Shown one piece after another: positions 47,501 through 53,500 of a stretch of 64,000 bases of DNA. The notes below the pieces were generated by a model that had not been told where the DNA came from, made no database searches, and saw nothing but the letters and a program-made list of their open reading frames with translations. The position numbers and the translations under genes are program-made. Positions within the stretch are counted from its first letter, which is position 1. Every line of letters starts with the position of its first letter. This stretch comes from Liolophura sinensis (Eukaryota > Mollusca > Polyplacophora > Chitonida > Chitonidae): the NCBI RefSeq assembly GCF_032854445.1, contig NC_088307.1, positions 7,872,001-7,936,000 of the forward strand. Reading direction: 5' to 3'.

Positions 47501-50500
47501 TTTACGACGCTCAAATCGTAGAAGGAGTAAAAAATAAAACCCACGTGGTTTGCACTTTGGTATCCGGTCCCAAACGCCCTGAACACAAGTAATCTTCGTT
47601 TTCCGGTCATTTGTGTTTGCTTTCCAACTCAGGCTGTGGGGCCAATCACAGGAGACATAAAGGCTCACTCCACTCTCGACCCGATCCTCGGAGACAGCTG
47701 TATATTCGACATAACCGTAATAGTCTTTGCCTAGTTGTCGCACATTGCCGTTAATCACATCGGGTACCTCACATGTATCTGGAAAGATATCAGTTCAGTT
47801 ATGAACTATGTAGTTAAACATCTATTCGATTGTCATATATCTACACCAAATAATTGTTCATTTATAAAGATTCAAATGGAAAGTAGGAAATGCAAATACA
47901 GATAAATATTTGGCGTTAAGGTAAAACAGAGCCTAGCGTATACAGTGACCTGGTCGAGGTGGTTAGCGCGGCGCAGTGACCTAGAAGCCTCTCTCCAATG
48001 AGATTGCTAAGAGTTCAAGTCCAGCTCATGCGGCCCCTTTCTGTACGTCAGAATGTCTTCCAGAAACTTGCGGGTGGTCGTGAGTTTCTCCCGAGCTTCA
48101 CCCCACCCTAATGCTGGTCGCCGTTGTATAAGTGAAATATTCTTGAGTACGACGGAAAACACCAATCAAATAAATAAATAAATATAGGGTGACAAGAGCC
48201 ACCCAACATCATGGCTGCTACCAAAATAACAAAACTGGGAAAACATCCACGTGCGTAAGCGAACGTTCTATATCAAGATTAAGACAATAAGTCACATGAA
48301 AACCATGCAAAGGGACCAGTGCCCAAACTTGTCAAACATCTTAAAACTTAATTCAATAATTCAAACAAAGGCCACGGCTAAACTCATTGTTTTGCTCTAA
48401 AAAGTTTAAAATCTGTACACTGCTTCTTTGCTGCAGAACAATGTATCAACCATAATTTGAGTTCTTTTCTGTTCTGTTTGATTTTTTAAGCACTTATGAC
48501 TAAAGTTACATAATAAGCCCAGACCTCGGTTTCTGCACAGTCCTAGTTGAATAAGCAAGCCTATATATACAGCCGAATTGCCAAAGTTCAAATTTACCAA
48601 TGCATCTCGGAAACGTCTGAGACCATTCGTTATGTCCCACACAGAAAGAACTCTTCTTGCCGGAGAGAGTCTTGCCGACGTCACACCTGTAAAAAAGCCA
48701 GAGCCATTCATAGCGACGTGCAAAATTGTGGCTGTAGTTTACTCACAGCTATTTTTAATGATTGTTTATTTTAAAATTTTTGATGTGCCATAAAAGTATG
48801 TCGAGAAGGACAAAATATCCCGGCTTATTTAGACCACACCGTCACCTATCGGTTTCTTCTTAAGGATTTCCGTTATTTGACAAGGAAATTTTCTGAAAGT
48901 ACAGTCTCAAATAGCCACCTGAGAAAATGGCTGATTAAAACCCTATAAAAATAATTTTATTTATTTCACTTGAGACACATATTATTTTTTACTTTATGTA
49001 CACTTTTAAAGCTGATTAATGCCCTTTCAGCACTAGTCCTATTTCACTTTTACAAAACAGAAATCACAACGGTTGTTGGAGTCGGCTGTATTATTAGATC
49101 GACCACTCACCTAAATATGGCAATATCACCATACTTGATGGGTGTCTCCACGTCCACACTGCCAGATTCAATCGTCGGCACCGTGCACGTAATTTCTACA
49201 ATGGATAGATAGCTACATTGTTAACAGGATATTTACAGACGAATAAAACAAATTACAACAACTTTTGTTTATTTATTCGATTGGTGTTTTATGCCATACT
49301 CAAGAATACTTCACTTATACGACGGAGGCCAGCATTTTATGGTGGGTGGAAACCACCTATGTACGACCGGAGAGGAAGCCAGCATGAACTGGACTTGAAC
49401 TCACAGCGGCCGCATTGGTGAGAGACTCCTGGGTCATTGCGCTGCGCTAGCGCGCTAATCAATCAACTGAGCCATGGAGGCCCCCAACTCCTTTTGTGTG
49501 TCGCCTTTTAGTACACTGGGAATATACATATATGATGCATATCCGTTCTGTTTATTTCTTGGCAAAGCTGGCATTTGAAAAATATTTGATATTAATTGGA
49601 TAAATTAGATATATTCGTGCGTTAGATGGGTGGACATAAACGGCGACAAAACCTAACACGTCAAATATCCTTACTTTTAAAATAGTTTACTTCATTGGTT
49701 CATTTGTCTTTTACCTTCACAGCTGTTATTCTCTCCGCTCCATGTCTTGTCAGCTTGGCAACTTCTAGTCTCTGGACCAATCAGACGGTAGCCCTCGTCA
49801 CACGTGACTCGTGCTGTAGCTCCAAATTCAAGACCGCCCGGTTGGACTTTACCATATTTAGGCGCGGTGAGGCGAGGACAGCGAATAGCTACAGACATCG
49901 ACAACAAAGGATTCATCACAATATCATTTAATTTATTTATTTATTTGGTTGTAGTTTAACTGGTTGGTGTCGGTATTGCTATAGATTATGTCTGGTGTCA
50001 GCACAACACTCTGCTGACTGGAGAGTCTTAGGCATGGTAATGATTTGAAGAAGCACCGTAAATATTACATTCTACTGCAAGGGTAAAACCTTGTGGATAT
50101 ACCGTATTCTGATGCTAAAAGTTCTCATTTTCTCCATCCACTACCCTTCCCCTTATGCAATGGAGCCAAAAAAAAAAAAAAAAACGCTGAATTTTAAAAA
50201 AGGTAAACTAGACCCTTTGGTTTTGACTGATTTATTTATAGGATTTATTTCACTGGTGTTTTATGCCGTGTTCAAGAATTTATGACTTATATGACGACGG
50301 CCAGCATTACGGTGAACAAATAGAACAACAAATGGCAAGCAGACTTACGGACACACGACGGTTTTTTACCGGACCACGAGGTACTTGCCAAGCACATTCT
50401 TACGGCAGAGCCCTTCATCTCGTATCCTTCGTTACAAAAGTACTTTACTGTGGCCCCAACAGAAAACACATACCCGTCTCTCTGGCCATTGTCGATCAAA

Positions 50501-53500
50501 CCGGGGGAATTACAGGATCCCACTGCAAAAGAGAACCTGTTTATTTATGTATACAAGAATTGCTTTTAGGGTCTGTTTGATAAATACAAAAATAAACGAC
50601 ACAACGTTCTTTTGGAAACAAAAAAAGGAAACACTGATTGATTGATTTTTATTCTGCCCCGCTGTCAGTCACGGGCCGTGGGCAATATACGTATTAAATA
50701 GAGAAGGCCTTTCAAACAACACCGGCCGGTAAGTTTATATCCCCTTATAAAATCAATGGCGGACTCTAGGACGAGCTACGCAGAAGGTTCAGTTAACAGC
50801 AGAACGTATCGTTTCCTCATGTGACAGTCCAGCGCGTGTGTATTTCACTTTGTAGGTTATCGATGTGTTGAGTAGCGTGCATGGGGATTTAAATCCTGGG
50901 TGTGAAATTTTAACGCTGAGCCGCAGGCGACTGCAATGTCACAGGAAAAAACAGTGCGTTCTGTTGAGAAAGGTTTAAATGCCCAAACACCTTTCTCAGT
51001 GCGCGGATAACGATTTTGTCCCTAAAATATTCATCAAATAGAAAGCCAGGGGTCGGTTTTATGAAGTATACTTAGTGTTAAGTAACCCTTAGCTAAGTGT
51101 ACGTCATATCTCTACAACATACGTTGTCATGATAATTAAGGGTTTTCTTAGCTATGTGACCGTCATGAAACCGGCTCCCGGTGCCGATTCCACAAAGCCG
51201 TTTGTGACTTAAGTCAAAACTTGAAACCTCTTCACAGTGCTCAGTTTTTTTTGTATTGGAAGTTGAAATTAGGCACTATTATCTTCAGATAACACTGATA
51301 AAGTGAACAAAATATTAATTTCTAAAGCCAAAAAATAAGCTTTAAGACGGCATTTCAAATTTTGACTTAGGTCAGAAATGGCTCTGCGGAATCGGTTCCT
51401 GGCATAAAGTTGAGCTCAGAAAACATCATGTCAGTTGTGTCCACTGCAGACAACGCTGGTCTAGTGGCGTGACGTCATAATGACGCACAATGAAATGCAG
51501 CGTCACAAAGAAAAATGACGTCAGTCTGCGCAGTAATTTCGCTGTGCAGGGCATAAATTCAGTGTCAAAGAGAAATATGACGTCAGCCTACGCAGTAATT
51601 CAGCCGCACGGGGTTTAAATCTCATTAAATGTCAACATGGCCGACTTTCGACCAGGAGATATCGTAAAAATTGACAAAATAGGCTGCACCAGAGTTATAA
51701 ATGTGACGAGAGAACATCGAATCAGTGTGGAAATCATCTGCACTGACTACGACACAGAGCTATCGCCACGAAGGCTAAGTAAAATCCCCAGAAAGGAAAC
51801 ATCGGGTAGGCCATTATTTTTCTTAACATTATTCTATAGGCCTAAAACTTTGTGCTTCTCTAATTTTGACATTATCCAGATGAGACCAATAATATAATAT
51901 AATATTATTATTATAAATATTAACGTATTGAACGATATATTGTATAAAGCAAACTTTTGACATGCCTATGGTATAAAAAAAAATCGTTATGTTAATAGAT
52001 TTTGTCTCTACTATATTACACTCCGCCATGTACTTGTCACTTACTGACGACGCTTCACTTGACCTATATATGTGATATCACTACGCGGTAAGACGTCGGC
52101 CCAAAAGTTTAAATCGTAATGGCTTTTTCCGCTGTAAATTTACAATAAGGCATTTATGGGATAAATAGGATATGAAATTCGTGACCATCGATATCAAATT
52201 TATTAACCTCGAGGCTCGGAACAAAAGCCTCGAAAACTACTACTTTCGTGTAATAAATATGATATCTTCGGGTCACTCATTGCATATCCTCTACATATCC
52301 TATGGCCTGCAGCTCTGACAAGTCTATGTCAGCATTTGAACCGGCCTGAACAGCCAACGGCAATCGATAATTCTGTTAATGTTTAACGGATTATTCTGTT
52401 AAACATAGCACATACAGTTTATTAACTCAATACAGAAATTGTATAAGACTAAAAGAATATTATGTTGAGCGTGACATAGGATTATGTGGTAACAACCAGA
52501 ATACATCCTGTTACTTTCAGGAAACAGATTTTCTTTTTGGGTGTGTACTTACGTGTGCATGAAAAGGGCATCGTTGGGTGTCCATACCAGGCTCCCAAGT
52601 TACAAATGACACCAGGGTAACCTTTCTGAAAGAAACCCCTCTCACAAGTGTAACGAACCAGGGAGCGGTGTGGGTAGGTGTCGGCTGTGCCGTTATGACT
52701 GGCGTTGGGCTTTTCTGGAGGACGTCCACAATCTGTTCAGAACAGACCAAAAAGAAACTGATTTGGTGTGGCACAGACTACGCTGAAAATTATACATACG
52801 ACCCTACTTTTTGATTTTATGTGTACAGCAATGAACAACAAAGTTGGCTTATTCAAAATCAGTTCAATTTATTTATTTATTTGCTTGGTGTTTTACGCCG
52901 TACTCAAGAACATGTCGCTTAAACGATGGCAGCCAGCGTTATGTTGAGAGGAAAATGGGAAGATTATGGGGAAAACTACGACTATCCGCAGGATGATAGA
53001 AGACCTTAAAGAGTTTCCCCGTTCTCATTGCACATGTTTATTTTCCTGTTTGCTTCGCCGCAGGAGACACCTTGACTGCGTGCGTGCATTACAACCAGCT
53101 TCGCCATTTTACAGATTAGCGTTTATTGGGTCATCCATGCAATGGAAATTCTCGGCATATGTAAGATATTGTTCGGCCATGCAAATTTAGAACGGACACT
53201 CTGACTGGTCACAACAGCTCCTTAGCCCTGGCATTTTACCGGTGTCACATTTATACGAACCTGAGAATAACACAGGATGCTCGTGTCATATGTGAAAACT
53301 ATAACTACCCACACGAGATGCGATCATTTATGGGGCCCTTGTTGACAATACGCGATTGACAGAGCTCCTCCGTCTTTTGACCACCGTGAGTTAAATAAAT
53401 AGGTATGTGGGTAAGTACGTTTAAAGAATACATAAAAAGGATCTCTAAAACAAAGATTATGTTTCTATGACAAATGAAGAAAATCATGAAGAAATTCTTC

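Noticed and set aside
47947-48030. tRNA gene
   Set aside because: A- and B-boxes are present, but the sequence does not fold as a full tRNA and continues into a SINE body; it is the tRNA-derived SINE head.
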